From Lucinisca nassula (taxonomy: Eukaryota > Mollusca > Bivalvia > Lucinida > Lucinidae): a stretch of DNA of 64,000 bases. The notes under the pieces are model-generated. The model made no database searches, was not told the origin of the DNA, and was given only the letters and a program-made list of their open reading frames with translations. The stretch covers positions 132,564,029 to 132,628,028 of the forward strand of contig OY757015.1 of assembly GCA_963580285.1 (NCBI GenBank), given 5' to 3'. Position numbers and translations under genes: made by a program. Below, piece after piece: positions 1-12,509 of the stretch. Numbering within the stretch: position 1 is the stretch's first letter; every line of letters starts with the position of its first letter.

Positions 1-231
1 TCGTTCTGTCTGCTGTAGAATGTCCCATAATCGTTTTGCTGCATCTCCGAGGCCAGGGTGGTCGTTTAGGCGTCTAACTCATGAACCCCATAGTTCGCTT
101 TGAAAAGGAATCTATAAAACAACAAAATTATTTTTAAGCTTCTTCATCAAAACTAAAATATAAACCCAAGAATGTTCTCCGAGAATAACGCACTATAGTT
201 ATTATCATACTGTAAAAATTAAGGATACGAT

Positions 232-338
232 AAATGCCACATGACGTAAGACTCGGGGATACAATCTCAAGTTTATAAAGCTTGAACTCTTTGCAGAAAG
301 CTGCTACTTGTTATAAGATATCTACATGACTTCTGTCG
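232..338 (+). repeat. Direct repeat copy 1 (about 107 bp)
   Basis: Nearly identical to 1515-1620: both run from AAATGCCACATGACGTAA to GATATCTACATGACTT and then enter T-rich sequence. This is a local duplication or two copies of one dispersed repeat. No coding potential is seen in 1-231. Confidence 0.85.
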
Positions 339-395
339 TATTCTTTTTTTTTTTTTTTCTTTTTTCTTTTTTTCAACATTTTTTTTTTTTTCCTC

Positions 396-642
396 TCTGT
401 GGGTTACATCTACGTGACTGTCTTTTTTTTTTTTATTTTCTCTCTCTGGAATACTACCCGGTACCAATCTCTGGGCAACTACCCAATACATGTTTTTTTT
501 TTTTTTTTTGTTGTTTTTTTTTTCTCTCTCTCTCTCTGTGGGTTACTTCTACCAGACTTGTCTTTTTTTTTTTTCCTCTCTATCTGGGTTACTACCCGGT
601 ACCAATCCCTGGGCTACTACCCAATACATTTTTTTTTTTTTA
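396..642 (+). repeat. T-rich tandem repeat with GGTACC core
   Basis: Two to three diverged units alternate poly-T/TCTC tracts with a conserved core, TACTACCCGGTACCAATC followed by CTGGGC-ACTACCCAATACAT. The open frames here are phenylalanine-rich low-complexity artefacts and were not called. Confidence 0.75.
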
Positions 643-1514
643 ACACCAGGTTGCCATGAAAGAATGCGCACTGAACCAAAAGAAAGCATATATACAGAAA
701 AGCAGTCTACACTTGACCGGTTCAGTGTGGCAGTTCTTTCCCTGGACCACCTGCCATAATGCTTTTCGCCGGATTTGTTCTTTTAATTTTTAATGCAACA
801 CTATCGCCTTTTACTTTGTGTTGCTGCTGTGTTATCGTTCTTGCGTTTGGACTGTAAGTCGCAACCAGCCTGCATATGTTCCTCGCGATGGGAACTGCAG
901 TATGGAAAGAAAGATGAGAAAATATGCGGCAATAAAATGTAGAAAACCAGTACTCGGACAAGGACTAGAGCATACCGTTTTCCACGCACGAGATGTTTGA
1001 AAGAATTATGAATGGATACATGGATGTAAAAGTGTTCGCTTAACGTTAATTTACCGAAAAATTAACTGCATTCTTTCTAGGCAATAGTAAAATAGTGAAA
1101 TTTAACACGAGCTGCTATTATTTGAATTCAATACGACAGCAACGTTGCTGCAATATTGAATCCGCGTTGTTACAGATCTTTAAGAAAATGACAAATAGCT
1201 ACTGGGCGCTGAATCGCAACGTAAATTAAAGGTAAAGTTAACTAGACATTGTAAACACCCCAAACTTGACTCCGTATGGCGAATGTGGGGTCTACGGGGG
1301 TATTCACAGCCTTACCAATTCCAGCCCAAACACAGACCACTGATATCCACTAGAACCGGCTCATTGAAGCAGTTCTAACGAGCACCAATAATCCATATCC
1401 GGACAAAACGTAAGGGAAAAATATCAAACATTTTTACTTGAACGTGCTTATTCTAATGAAGTCTCATAACGTACTCCTCATATAGCCGTTGAAAAGGCGT
1501 TTTCTGGTAAATAA
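643..1514. other. No recognisable gene or repeat
   Basis: Read on both strands. There are only short frames without recognisable protein families and no clear tandem or inverted structure. Confidence 0.5.
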
Positions 1515-1620
1515 AAATGCCACATGACGTAATACTCGGGGATACAATCTCAAGTTAATAAAGCTTGAACTCTTTGCAGAAAGCTGCTACTTGTTATAAG
1601 ATATCTACATGACTTCCGTC
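1515..1620 (+). repeat. Direct repeat copy 2
   Basis: Second copy of the repeat at 232-338, in the same orientation and about 1.28 kb downstream. It is followed by T-rich low complexity at 1749-1804. Confidence 0.85.
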
Positions 1621-2096
1621 TTTTATTCTTTTTATTACGAAAAGTACATGTGTCGATCTCCGCTAGCACCTTGCAGAACAAATATTATGAAACTAATCAG
1701 TAAAGCGCCGGCAATGTCTTTGTTGATGATTTTCTGTCTTTCATTTCTCTTTTTTTTTTTTTTTTTTTTTTCCTTCTCTCTCTTTTTTTTTTTTTTTTTT
1801 TTTCGTAACAAACCACAGACTAGAGTAACCATCTAGCATATAAATAAGAGCCTTACTTACAAAAGACGACATAGCAAATAGGCTCCTGAAATCTGACCAA
1901 AGTATATACAAAGCCACTTCGATAGCGACCCGGTATTAGATCAATGAGTAGGGGCCAAAGATTTGGGAAGTATGGAAACTCCTTGATTTCATACAACGCA
2001 TATAGATCAAGGCTTTCAGAATTAAGAAAAACAAGGGGAACAATCCAGTTTAAATTCCGACTCCAACCATATGCAAAAGCGTTTACTCCGGTTGTG

Positions 2097-2275
2097 CGTG
2101 TGTTCGAGTTTTACGTCCCACGAACATCTAAGGTCATATTGTGACGGGGCCTCTGTTTCAAGACTCCGATGATGCGAAAGTCTGGAGAAGCTCGAGATCG
2201 AACCCATGACCACTTGTTAATGAGGCGAGAAGCATAACTACGCCGCGTAGGGTTCTCAACTCCGGTAGTATCAGT
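2097..2275 (-). mobile_element. tRNA-headed SINE (SINE-D), copy 1 of a tandem pair
   Basis: Read on the minus strand, a tRNA-like head (box-B-like GGGTTCGATCTCGAG) is followed by a body with GGCCCCGTCACAATATGACCTTAG and GTGGGACGTAAAACTCGAAC. The next 180 bp hold a second copy in the same orientation, and both copies end with the same GGTAGTATCAG-TGA flank, so the pair looks like a tandem duplication. Confidence 0.7.
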
Positions 2276-2455
2276 TGAGTGAGTTAGTGTTTGAGTTTTA
2301 CGTCCCACCAACGGCTAAGGTCATACGGAGACGGGACCTCGGTTTAAAGACTCTCCGAAAGTCTTGAGAAGCCCGGGATCGAACCTGCGACCCCTGGTTT
2401 ACAAGGCGAGTAACGTAACCACTACACCACTGAGGCTTCTAGGTAGTATCAGGTG
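2276..2455 (-). mobile_element. tRNA-headed SINE (SINE-D), copy 2
   Basis: On the minus strand the head reads as a fairly good tRNA-like sequence: box-A-like GTGGTGTAGTGG, a TTGTAAA anticodon-like loop, and box-B-like GGTTCGATCCC. A body follows with GAGGTCCCGTCTCCGTATGACC. Related copies lie near 10690-10760 and at 54776-54920. This is a SINE head rather than a functional tRNA gene, because the arms do not pair cleanly and the body is repeated elsewhere. Confidence 0.75.
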
Positions 2456-5320
2456 ACCTATATTTGGAATTTCTGAACTTTAGAATCTTTAAAATCTGCA
2501 AAGTTGTCGAAAGTAAATGGACCCGTTTTCCTCATTAGTCAAATATCTAAAGTCTTTCTTTAGCAACCAACTGCAGCGAATAAACTATGCTACCTATGCT
2601 TACGTACCAATTTTCCAGATACTGATTATCAGTGTAGAGTCTGATCAGTTTGCCATCTCAAATGTAAATCACACGCTCGCTTAAAAATAAGCATTTAACT
2701 CTCTATAGGTACAGCTTTGCTTTTTGTCAAATCACCAATTCTGTATTTTGCGGCCGCATTTCTGGGTTCTTACCAAAACAACAACAACAACGAATGAATT
2801 TGAAATCTCAGTGATCGAATACCAGACTGCTGGGCACAAACACCTGGTCATAATCTGACAAAAGTTACCAAATGCCAATGGCATAGTGATATTTTCCTGC
2901 TACTTTTGCGACTTTCCAGGCGCTCCCTGAAATCTCTTTACTACTCACAAACTTTCTGGCAGGTTAGAGGACCATTCTCTTGTGCGGACCTCAAACGTTT
3001 TAAATAACCTAATTGTAACAGTTCTAAAAGTATACTCAACTTCATTCCGTTTAGCTGGCTCTGACTCTGGTTTCTCAGCACTTGCTCCTGTTTTGTTCCA
3101 GCAACACACTTGCGGATGGTGTAGCCAAATCTTGAAACAAAACTCAAACATCAGTCTCTCTGCCTGTCAAAATCATGATTCATGAACTTTGGTCTAAAGA
3201 CATATCTTCCCTTCTATTCTCTGTAGCGTATAGCGGTCGACTGACGAGAAAACCGTTCAAGGCCTTTTAAATTAACCAATAAACTCACATCACCCAAAAG
3301 GCATCATATAAGACGGAAAAAACGTGAATATAGTATGAACAGTGGTCATTGTACATGTCCTATAAGACAGACCGAAAAGAAGAAGATGTATATAATTCTT
3401 GTGATCCGTGACCATTCAGTCTATACCGGTAAATATAGCAAGCAGGAGTGGTTCGCACGGACCGGTTACGTATAATCATTGTGGGTTATCATTTAAGACA
3501 CGTTTTGCTCGATTTAATCCTGGCTTGCAATACACTGGTGACCGAATTTTTCAAAGCAGTTTGGAGGTCGAGACTACAGACGATGTCATTTAAAAACAAA
3601 ACCAAAATGGATTTTCATACGAGAGAAAACATGTGTGTGTGTTTTTTTTTTGTGGATGAGCGGATATTATAATTTAAAACTGGTCACAGAGCCCAGTTTT
3701 TGGAGTAGTTTTGGCACTGTCAGATTCCCATCGGGCATCTAACGTCAAAACAATGACTGATCAACGTCGCTTCATACTAACGAAACGACGCAGCTCCGGC
3801 ATCATCCCGAGTTTGCACACCAGCCGTTAATAGTGTTCTTGTCAGTCGCCAAGGCTTTTTTAAAGATATGAACACGCGTTTTCAACTACATAGCGGTCAT
3901 TTAGGGTTTAAACGTCGGGTCGACGTCGGTGCAACGCCATAACTCCGCGTTCACTCCGGTCAACAGGACAGAGTATTTGAGACACATTCGTTCCAGGACA
4001 GGCAAACTATATACATAATTCGTTTAACATTTAGTGACATAATGTACACCCCCTGTAATTTGCTAAGCGATAGACACATCACGAAGGCACGCCTATATAA
4101 TTTTAACCCCCTCACCCCCCCCCCCCCCCCAAATAAAGCAAATCTGCAGTTTAAGGGGGGGGGGGGGTGGTAAACATTATATTATCCCTCCGATCACATC
4201 CAAAATCATAGAACCTGAGTACCCGCTCGGACCGCCTCACAGAGGTTCCAACGAACTCCCGCAGTGCATGTCCCGGGCAGAGATGTGTATCTTGAAAGTT
4301 TCATAATTTGTTGGTAAAATTCAAAGTTTCGATATTTTTGGACAGGCGCATTTTGTTCACAATAAGAGACCTTGTATCAAGACACATATGCTCCCCCGCC
4401 AACACCCTTTACAATTTTGAGCAAAGGGCAAGACTGGTTGGGGGAACATGCGTAAAAAGAAGAAAAAAAACTGTTGAGTATTTGTGTTCGCCCCCACCAT
4501 AATGTCCTCACGAAACGAAAATTGAGGGCATCATCAGGGGGAACCAAACACCACCAGCCCAAGGTATTTATTTACTGTTTGGAAGATTTCAAAGTGTGTC
4601 ATGTATAAAAGGAGAGATGCTAGTTTGCAAATTAGGCAACAGTGTTACTTGTTATAATTTTAACAAAATAGCACAGATTAAACAAGGCTTTCGTATTTGA
4701 CGTTGACCAACATTTAATTGGTCACTCACGACAAAAGCCTTCGGCGGAATTCTTGTTGCCCATTTCTGATCTGTGATAATTTTGGAATACTTTTATAACA
4801 ATTAAATGTAACTTCTTTTCTTCTTTTGGGGGAATAAGCTCAATAAATAACAAATTTTACTTTGTCTTTTTTATTACATAAATTTCATTTTCTCTAATCA
4901 ATTATAATAACATAAATTTCGGTTGATGATCTTTATTCATTTCCTAACACCAAACTTCAAACAATTTCCTTCAGAAAACTTAATAAAAGTTAAAGGCATT
5001 TCTTCTTGTAACAGTAGGACACACCGTGTGTTCATAATTGTTTTATTCCCCCTGTGATATGCTGTCTATAGCAGATCAAAGGCGGTCCTTAATAGAGTGA
5101 TTAGTAGCTCTTGTTGAATCCCTTTACTGAGGCACTTAAGGGGAAAATCAATAATGTACACTCTAGTCATTAGTTAGTAAACTATTGATTTTTCGCAAGG
5201 ATGCGCCTTACCTGTTGAAGACAGAGGACTTCTCTTGAGGGCTACATAATATCAAGTAATGAAATGATAGTCCTCAATAATCAAGAATAAATGCCTTTAA
5301 GGATGGTAAAAGACAAAATA
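2456..5320. other. No recognisable gene; low-complexity C/G runs
   Basis: Nothing codes convincingly. A poly-C run near 4106-4130 and a poly-G run near 4156-4167 flank a short AT-rich segment and could pair as a hairpin. The rest is AT-rich unique-looking sequence. Confidence 0.5.
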
Positions 5321-5324
5321 GATA

Positions 5325-5790
5325 TTTACCCTTTTTGTACCAAATGGAATCTTCCTCCTTATATATAGCAGCCTGGATCCATCTCAAAATTTAGGGATGT
5401 CAGGTTGTGTTTTCTTCAAAATTTATTCGGTCCGTGGCCTAGTGGATAAGAGCGCTGACTCTTAAACATTAGGTCTCTCACCGCTGTTGGTTCGAGCATC
5501 GCTCGGGTCACATGTGAGACGCCAAGTTCTGCAACGGAAGGTCAGGTGGTTTTTCTCCGGGTACTCCGGTTTTCGCCCACCTCTGATTAACGATCGGCTC
5601 GATATGAGTGAAATAATCTTGAAAGGGCCGTAAAACCAAAACCAAAAAAAAAAAAAAAAAATATTCGGAAAATGGCTGAACATTTTGCAAACCGTGTAGG
5701 CCCTGATCAGGTGCCGCGTTTTGCGGCGTCTAATCTGGGCTTGCAATGTTTGCCAGGGTACCCGTTTTGGGGTTTCTGGTACTGACTGGG
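5325..5790 (+). mobile_element. M2 MITE split by a SINE
   Basis: Matches the repeat at 13885-14115 (opposite strand), 60180-60410 and 63513-63737: ACCAAATGGAATCTTCCTCC, a TATATA stretch, TCAGGTTGTGTTTTCTTC, GGAAAATGGCTGAACATTTTGC, then a GATCAGGTGCCGCGTTTTGCGGCGTCTGATC-like imperfect palindrome, ending CCGTTTTGGGGTTTCTGGTACT. Interrupted at 5431-5661 by SINE-C. Confidence 0.8.
5431..5661 (+). mobile_element. tRNA-derived SINE (SINE-C) with poly(A) tail and TSD
   Basis: The head has box-A-like TGGCCTAGTGGATAAGAG and box-B-like GGTTCGAGCATC. The body has CTCCGGGTACTCCGGTTTTCGCCCACCTCTGATTAACGATCGGCTCG, which recurs at 50041-50150 and in decayed form at 58218-58402. It ends in about 17 A residues. 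A 7-bp duplication, TATTCGG, lies at 5424-5430 and 5662-5668, so the insertion is precise and relatively young. Confidence 0.9.
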
Positions 5791-5995
5791 TTAGGAGCCT
5801 GTAAATTTAATGTGATATTACAAAGGAGCCCTCTCTTTATATATGGTGTCATGCTTTCAGCTGTCAGTATATTTAAGCATCATTAAGGTTCAAAGAGGTG
5901 ATAATGGACAGATCACAGATAGGAGTCGGAGAACCTGGCTTTAAGAATAATTTCTTAAAGTTAAAATAAAATGGCCCAGAATCTAGAAGATTTAT

Positions 5996-6200
5996 CATCA
6001 CGAAAAAAAGCCTATATAAATTTGACCCCCTCTTGAACCCCTCTTTTATATAGTAAAATTTGAGTTTACAGGGGTAAACCTTATTTTTCTTATTTCTGCT
6101 CTAAAATACAGATTGTGAGCAGAAATAAGAAAAATATCACAATCAATTTTCCATCTTAAATTTTCATTTTTTCCGCGATAACGGTTACTGTGTATTTTTA
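5996..6200 (+). mobile_element. HP-MITE copy lacking its central hairpin
   Basis: Starts ATCACGAAAAAAAGCCTATATAAAT, continues with the TTGACCCCCT/TTGAACCCC block and TTCTTATTTCTGCTCTAAAATA, then jumps to GTGAGCAGAAATAAGAAAAATATCACAAT. The GTGGGTACTCG palindrome present in full copies is missing here. Confidence 0.7.
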
Positions 6201-6426
6201 TCATATGACGTCGCGTCTGAGAGTGTAATAACGCCGTGTAATATTTTCGATAATCCACTAGTGGATTAAATATGCAAATTAGCTAGATACGTCCCGTAAC
6301 GTTACATGTACGACGTCCTTAACGACGTCGCGTTTACTAACGGCGGAATATTGACTTTTTTGTAAACAATCGTGAATAAAATGCGTTTTAAATGTCATAT
6401 GATAAACAGAATCTTGCATTCCTGCT

Positions 6427-6543
6427 CATGTATTATTGAATTTATTAAACTAGTTGAGGAAAATGGATAAAATGCTCGACAAAGCCTCGCATTTTATCCC
6501 TTTTCCTCAGCTCGTTTATTAAATCCAATAATACATGAACACT
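6427..6543. repeat. Long imperfect palindrome
   Basis: The left arm runs CATGTATTATTGAATTTATTAAAC then GAGGAAAATGGATAAAATGC. The right arm is the complement: GCATTTTATCCCTTTTCCTC then GTTTATTAAATCCAATAATACATG. It would fold into a hairpin of about 50 bp and is probably a fold-back MITE. Confidence 0.75.
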
Positions 6544-7644
6544 CATTAAGGTCCTCTATGTATAGGCGTTTTCCTAATGTACGTTTCATGATATGCTACA
6601 GATTAATGATAACTCAAAATAAGTTAAATATTTCTGGAAGGGTAAAGAAACAACAACAAAACAAAACAAACAAACAAAAATTGATGGACATAAATGATAT
6701 TTCAAACTGACTTATTTTTAGTCAATGTCCGTTTTGTTGTCTTATGGACAATTGCTTTGACAATGGATTATACAGGAAAAATAGCATAGACGCGACCAGG
6801 GCCTCTCACATACTGTGTGAGCACTCTACCAACTGTCTAAGCTGTACTGTATCACATGGTCAAGCTTTCACATTTCTCACATTCTCCTAAACTTCTGGGG
6901 ATAATGCATGCTTGTCCAATGACGTTTTGATGCTGATAGCCAAAGCTGTGGACCCACACTGAGCCTCCATAAGTCACCAAATTGCTCAAAATGTTACTGG
7001 ATTTGCAAACTTCCAAAGTTTCAGAACTGAAACTTCATGTCAAAGGTCCCAGTCTGGACTCAAACAAAGGGCTCCTTGCATAATGTGCCAACTGAGTTAT
7101 TGATCCATATAATCCCTCCTGTTACACTCATATAAGATTACACACCTGAATACAAAATATTCATGTGAACTTTTCAAACTGGTCAATTTATCATCTTCTA
7201 GAAGACCTGGACAACAGACAAGACTCAGACCAGTCTACTTATTGTGCACAGTCTCGACAAGGTGTTTGTTTTTCACCATCATGATAGCCCGGAGACCATG
7301 AAAGATTCCTGCAAACAGCAAAGACTCTGATAAGATTGCACTGATGTGTGTGGTGATCTCAGTCTCCTTTGGTGTTGCAGACCTGGTAGTTTTTAACAAG
7401 CTCATTTTCAATGCTCTCCTCTGAACCTACGGGGGTCTGCCATGGTGAATGGCTCTACCTTAAGGGGAGGAAACTCTCTTCATTTTTTTTTGTCTCCCCT
7501 TTCAACAAGAGACTACTCTTAAAGGAAACACTTGCTTCATTAAGAGGGTCTAATTTTAGAATAAATTCATTAAGCCAAACCCATTTCTGACTATCAACAT
7601 TCAAAGTGATATGGTGTATGTTTTCATTCAGATTCGCAAACTCA
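6544..7644. other. No recognisable gene
   Basis: Nothing beyond short non-homologous frames and simple A/C-rich stretches near 6650-6680. Confidence 0.45.
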
Positions 7645-8440
7645 TCACGAAAACACGCCTATATAATTTTGACCCCCTTGAACCCCACTTTTATAAAGTA
7701 AAACTGGGGTTATCAGGGGGAAACCATATTTTCTTATTTCTGCTCTAAAATATAGAGTGTGGGTACCAACAATCTACAGTCGAACTTCGATGGGTCTAAC
7801 CTCTTTAGGACCATGGAAATTTGTTCGAGACAGCGGTAGTTAGAGCCACTGTGGGTTTCTTGAAGGAAACACTTCTTTTCGGTGTTCTGTAACATAAATG
7901 TATGGTGTGTACTCATTAGAATCGCAACACTGAAACGTATGCTGTGTGTACTCATTAGAATCGCCTCAGTGAGGCGATTCTGATGAGTACACACAGCATA
8001 AATTGGCAAGATAAAAGTCGAAATTCTCCTTAATTAACCCGCACTACTTCTTATGCAGAGGAATTCTCTAGGAACATGAAAACGCGTTCGACTCAGCCAT
8101 GGTAAACTAGCCATCGGTGTTCGAGCCATCGAAGTCCTACTGTATATTGTGAGCAGAAATATGAAAAATATCAGGATGTTTATCTGAAAATATAGTAAAA
8201 CTGGGGTATACGGGGGTATACCTTATTCTTATTTCTACTCTGAAATAAAGATTGTGGGTACTCGTTAGAACCGCCTCACTGAGGTGGTTCCAACGAGTAC
8301 CCACAATCTCCGGCTAGAACCGCATGAGGCGGTTCCAACGAGTACCCACAATCGATATTTGAGCAGAAATAAGATAAATATCACAATGTTTCATTTTTCG
8401 GCGATGAAGGTTACAATGTATTTATATTGGCGTGTTTTCA
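7645..8440 (+). mobile_element. HP-MITE cluster with nested transposon
   Basis: An HP-MITE begins ATCACGAAAACACGCCTATATAAT near 7645 and is broken at 7777 by a TA-flanked element. It resumes at 8145 and abuts a second copy that ends TTGGCGTGTTTTCATAATG near 8440. The 8262-8320 segment holds the conserved palindrome GATTGTGGGTACTCGTTAGA with its complementary arm. Confidence 0.75.
7777..8142. mobile_element. pogo/Tc1-like MITE with TA duplication
   Basis: The termini are inverted: CAGTCGAACTTCGATGGGTC on the left and, read from the right, CAGTAGGACTTCGATGGCTCG. TA lies on each side (7775-7776 and 8143-8144), as expected for the Tc1/mariner/pogo superfamily. No transposase is present. The same terminal sequence makes up the minisatellite at 58430-59290. 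Confidence 0.75.
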
Positions 8441-8888
8441 TAATGATTTAGATGACTGTTTATAGAAAAAAAAAATCAAAACTTTTTGTTTGTGTATCAC
8501 ACATTTGATTTACTGACTAGTTTCTGCTTTTGACCCTACAACAGTGTTATAAAGAGGTTGTGTTGACACTGGTGGAAGAGTCTGAAACTGTTTACTTTCA
8601 TGATTTATATCTGCCCAGGGTCTTAAAAGTATGTTAATATGTTCGGTTGACCATGACCTGTTTTAATGCCAGCTATATTGGAGGCCTGGATAGTGCAGGA
8701 GTATGTCAGCCATTTGTCACTGGTGATGAGGTTTCAATACCATGGGGTTTTAATGTTAGTTTGGACTAATCTTTCATATATGTCTCTTATAAAATAAACA
8801 AAAATGCTTCCTTTCTTGTACGTTTGCAAGGATGGGCACTTGTATGTAAACTCTACAGAATTAACTCAGTTTTGTGGTTTCTGTGTTG

Positions 8889-8889
<1 letters not shown>

Positions 8890-8944
<55 letters not shown>
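8890..8944 (+). repeat. (ATT)n microsatellite
   Basis: About 18 uninterrupted TTA/ATT units. Confidence 0.95.
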
Positions 8945-8945
<1 letters not shown>

Positions 8946-8969
8946 TAAATGTCTGTATTGTTTGTTTGT

Positions 8970-9238
8970 AACGTCGCTGTTAACAGTATAACAGTATATA
9001 GGTCAATTTTCTTTTTGGAGACGTTCCCTCCAATTTTGTCGGATGTTTACCCGGCACTGAGATGAAATGACTTCTCAAGTCCTACAGTCCTATAAAACCA
9101 CCAGGGTTTATATGCACGGACCACTAAATTGCCTGGGTAGCTTAGACCTTCTAAGTGGTTTACCAGTACTCATGTGAGGTTTCAGCTCTGCGGGGGAAGC
9201 ACCATACAGCCCAGTCTATTTCTCCAAGCCCCGGTGAT
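8970..9238 (-). mobile_element. SINE-A copy, diverged
   Basis: Contains the family blocks GGAGACGTT-CCTCCAATTTTGT, ATTGAGATGAAATGAC, CTTCTAAGTGGTTTACCAGTAC and CAGCTCTGCG-GGAAGCA. Divergence is higher than in the copies at 29398 and 63088, so this is an old insertion. Confidence 0.75.
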
Positions 9239-9389
9239 CAGTCCTGATCTTGTGATGGATAATTGATTAGTAATCTAGTACAAGCATAATTATTATAGCC
9301 CCGCTTTGAAAACGTGGGACTATTCTGGATTTGCCATGTCCTTTCATGTGACTCCATGAACGCAATTCCGTCATTCCTGGACTGCATAA

Positions 9390-10440
9390 TTAAAATGCAT
9401 TTTGCTTAATAACTTTTATGTTTGTGGTCCTACTTCAATGAAACTTATACTACACTTGGTCTCTAAGGTGAGGAAGGGATAGTAGCAGATAGTGGCCAAG
9501 GGCCCATAACTCTTGGATAGGTTTTCAAACTTTGCCATTCTTGAAAATTTTGTTAGCAGATTTCTTAGGAACTATGGAAGCTAGAAAGCTGAATCTTTGT
9601 ATGAACTTGGGCAATGACTAGACGTATCGTGTATACCGGAATAGGGTTCAAGTGTCTAAAACTCTTTGAGTTATGACCCTTTAGAGATTTTCATTTTTTA
9701 ATGCATTTTGCTTTATAGTTCATGTTATTGGCTCTACTACAATGAAACGTATACTACACATGGTTTCTCGGGTAAGGAAGGTGTAGTAGCAGAAAAGTGA
9801 TCAAAGGCCCATAAATCTTAGAGTTATGTCCCACGGTATGTTTTCAAATTTAGACATTCGTGAAATTTTTCGTAACAGATTTCTCAGAACTCCTAAAGTA
9901 TAAAAGCTAGAAAGCTGAAACTTCTCGTATAAACACGGACAGTGACCGGATGTATCGTGTATACCAGAAAAGGTATCAAGGGTCTATAACTAACTCATTG
10001 GGTTTAACTAACTCCTTGGGTTATGTCTCGTGAAAGGTTTTTAACTTTGAAAGCTGATTGACCAATGGCCCAATATGTCCCTTGGTAGGTTTTCAAATGT
10101 TGCCATTCTTGAAAATTTTGTAACAGATTTCTCAGGAACTATGAAAGCTAGAAAGCTGAAGCTTTGTATAAAGATGCACAATGAATGGATTTATAGTGCG
10201 TACCGGAATAGGGACCAGGGGTGCATAACGTTTTCAGTTACGTCCCTTGACAGGTTTTCAAATTTTTAAATTCATTTTGCATGATAACTTTTAAATTTGT
10301 GGTCCTACTTCAATGAAACGTATTATACAGTTGGTCTCTATGGTAAGGATGAAGTAATAGCAGAATAGTGAGGGCCCATAACTCATGGAGTTACGTCCAT
10401 TAGTAGCTTTAAAAATTTTATAAGCAGGGACTAGTGGAGT
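9390..10440 (+). repeat. Diverged tandem repeat, unit about 300 bp
   Basis: Three to four units share AATGCATTTTGCTT-ATAACTTTT, GGTCCTACTTCAATGAAACGTATACTAC, TCAGGAACTATGAAAGCTAG, AAAGCTGAA and GTATCGTGTATACCGGAATAGGG. Unit starts lie near 9395, 9697 and 10268, with a truncated unit near 10075. Possibly noncoding satellite or the 3' part of a tandemly duplicated element. Confidence 0.75.
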
Positions 10441-11554
10441 TAAATTTCTTGATAAATTTTATATTGCCACGTACCATGCCCTACAGTGTTGTTATCTGGT
10501 GAGCATGAACTCAAAATATTTCCACAATATGGGTCTTTCTCCTCTAATAGTGCTGCAGCGAGGTTATAGTCAGATCTTCTGACAGCTCTTGTTTTATCTT
10601 TCTCGCTTTAATACAGTTACCACGTGTTATACTTTAACATTTATTTTGAGACTGCTGTGTATGTGATTGCTTATTTGGTCACCTGGACACGAGAAGCCTC
10701 CGTCAACCAGAGGTCGCAGGATCGATCCCGGGCTTCTCCAGACTTTCACTCACTCACCTGGACAAGCATTTTACCGTTAAAATGTTCAGTCAATTGCAGT
10801 AAGGTCAGTGGCATTAAAGGTAAGCTGGTAACCTTGGGCAGTACGCCGGAGACACGAAACACCGAAAACCCGCACCGCACCGAAAAACTACATCTATGGA
10901 ACAAAGACAGGTGGAAATGATAGCTCTCCGCTACCAAAATATACACCCCCACTCTGCACCAACATCGTCTGTTCCTGAATCATAAATCAGACTAAACATT
11001 CCAGAAACTTAATCAGAGGCATCAAGGCAACATGAAAATTCAGAATTGCTAAAGGCAATTCTGATAGACAAGATGGTCACCAAGGCACAATGTAATCTAT
11101 GATCAGCCTCATCCAGGTGAGCGATTTCTGGCCCACTTGAGCCTATAGTTCTTATAATTGAACAAGTAAAATTTACTACCCAATGGTATGTCGTGAGTGC
11201 CAAACAGTATAGACCCTGCTTATACGCCGTGTTCTGTCCGAATACAGCCCTTGACAAAACCTACAAGAAGTCTTGAACGACCACCATTGGCGCAGTCTGA
11301 TAAGAGTCTTCGCTGATCGCATGTACCGACTATATATATATGGAAAGAGGCATAAGTAAAAGGTCTTGTCATAATGGATGGGTGCGCAGGTTGATTACAA
11401 TCTCTGCTGGTCGCACCGGTCTTATTGTAGATTTTGTCATGCGCCGGTGCATATAATAAATATGGTATGCCAGAGCAACAACAAGGCTATCACTTAGATC
11501 ACATAGATCACTAAACACGGTTCTGTCCGTATTTAAAAACGCTTAGAAGGAAAC
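10441..11554. other. No recognisable gene; one partial SINE-D head
   Basis: A short SINE-D-like segment with box-B-like GGATCGATCCCGGGCTTCTCCAGACTTTC lies near 10685-10760. The remainder holds no recognisable feature. Confidence 0.5.
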
Positions 11555-12085
11555 TATCATGGAATCTGTAAAAAGATTTAGAATGTGGCCATCATAGAAT
11601 CTGAAAATATATATATGATTGGACCATCATAGAGTCTGAAAGAAATTCAGGATAGCGCATTTATGGAGTTCAAAAAAGGATTTAGAAGGGGGCCATTATA
11701 CAGTCTGAAAGAAATTTAGGATGGTCCATCATCGAGCTAAAAATATTTAGAATGAGGGCCATCATAGTCTAATGACATATTTGGAACAAGGACTTTTTAT
11801 ACCTCTGTCAGTCTAATAAAAGATATAGAATGGGGCCATCATAGAGTCTGAAAAAAGAAAAGATTTAGAATAAGGCACCCTTAGAGTCTGTAAAATATTT
11901 AAAATGGGGCCATAATAGTTTCCTATCATAGAGTCTGGAAAAGATAAAATTTAGACTGAGATCATCATTGAGTCTGACAAAAGGTTTAGGATAGGATCAT
12001 CATTATACTTAAGGGTCTGAAAAAGATTAAGAATGGGACAATCATAGAGTCTGAATAAAAAAGTTAGGATGGAACCACTATAAAT
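11555..12085 (+). repeat. Minisatellite, unit about 40 bp
   Basis: Repeated GGACCATCATAGAGTCTGAA followed by AAAGATTTAGAATG, about 12 diverged units. The array resumes at 12510-12715, and stray units appear at 13466-13500, 13735-13765, 15148-15180 and 18360-18376. Confidence 0.85.
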
Positions 12086-12089
12086 AAAA

Positions 12090-12420
12090 ACAAAAACTGA
12101 AGTAAAGGCAATGATCAGGAATCGATACAATTAACCCACACCTCCCATCAGAGACACAAAAGGGATAGAAGAACACGAAACGCCCAGACCCCAACGGAAA
12201 CACCAACAGCGGAAAGCCAAAAGGACAGTCGCCTTCCCATAAAATGGCATATTGGCTATCCAAAACAAAAATATATAAGCGATACACATCAGAGACGAAC
12301 CATAACAAAAAATATGCGACAGAAAAAACCCACATTGGAACGGTCGGTGAAAAGAATTTCATTGGGGGATGGGGAGGGGGTGGGGTTGGGGGGGGGGGCT
12401 TCAATCAATCTTACGGCGCT
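12090..12420 (-). repeat. Inverted partner of 13140-13475
   Basis: This segment (GGCAATGATCAGGAATCGATACAATTAACCCAC ... GGTGAAAAGAATTTCA then a G run) is the reverse complement of 13140-13475 with modest divergence. Shorter copies are at 12436-12478, 12700-12870 (opposite strand) and 13795-13865. No coding role is visible; the open frames through the G run are glycine-rich artefacts. Confidence 0.85.
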
Positions 12421-12509
12421 ATTATATAATGGAAGTGAAGGCAATGATCAGGAATCGATACAATTAACCCACAACTGCTGGAAACAATAGGATGAAACAG
12501 TCAAAGCGT

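Noticed and set aside
326..759. Phenylalanine-rich frames
   Set aside because: Translations of poly-T tracts in a tandem repeat.
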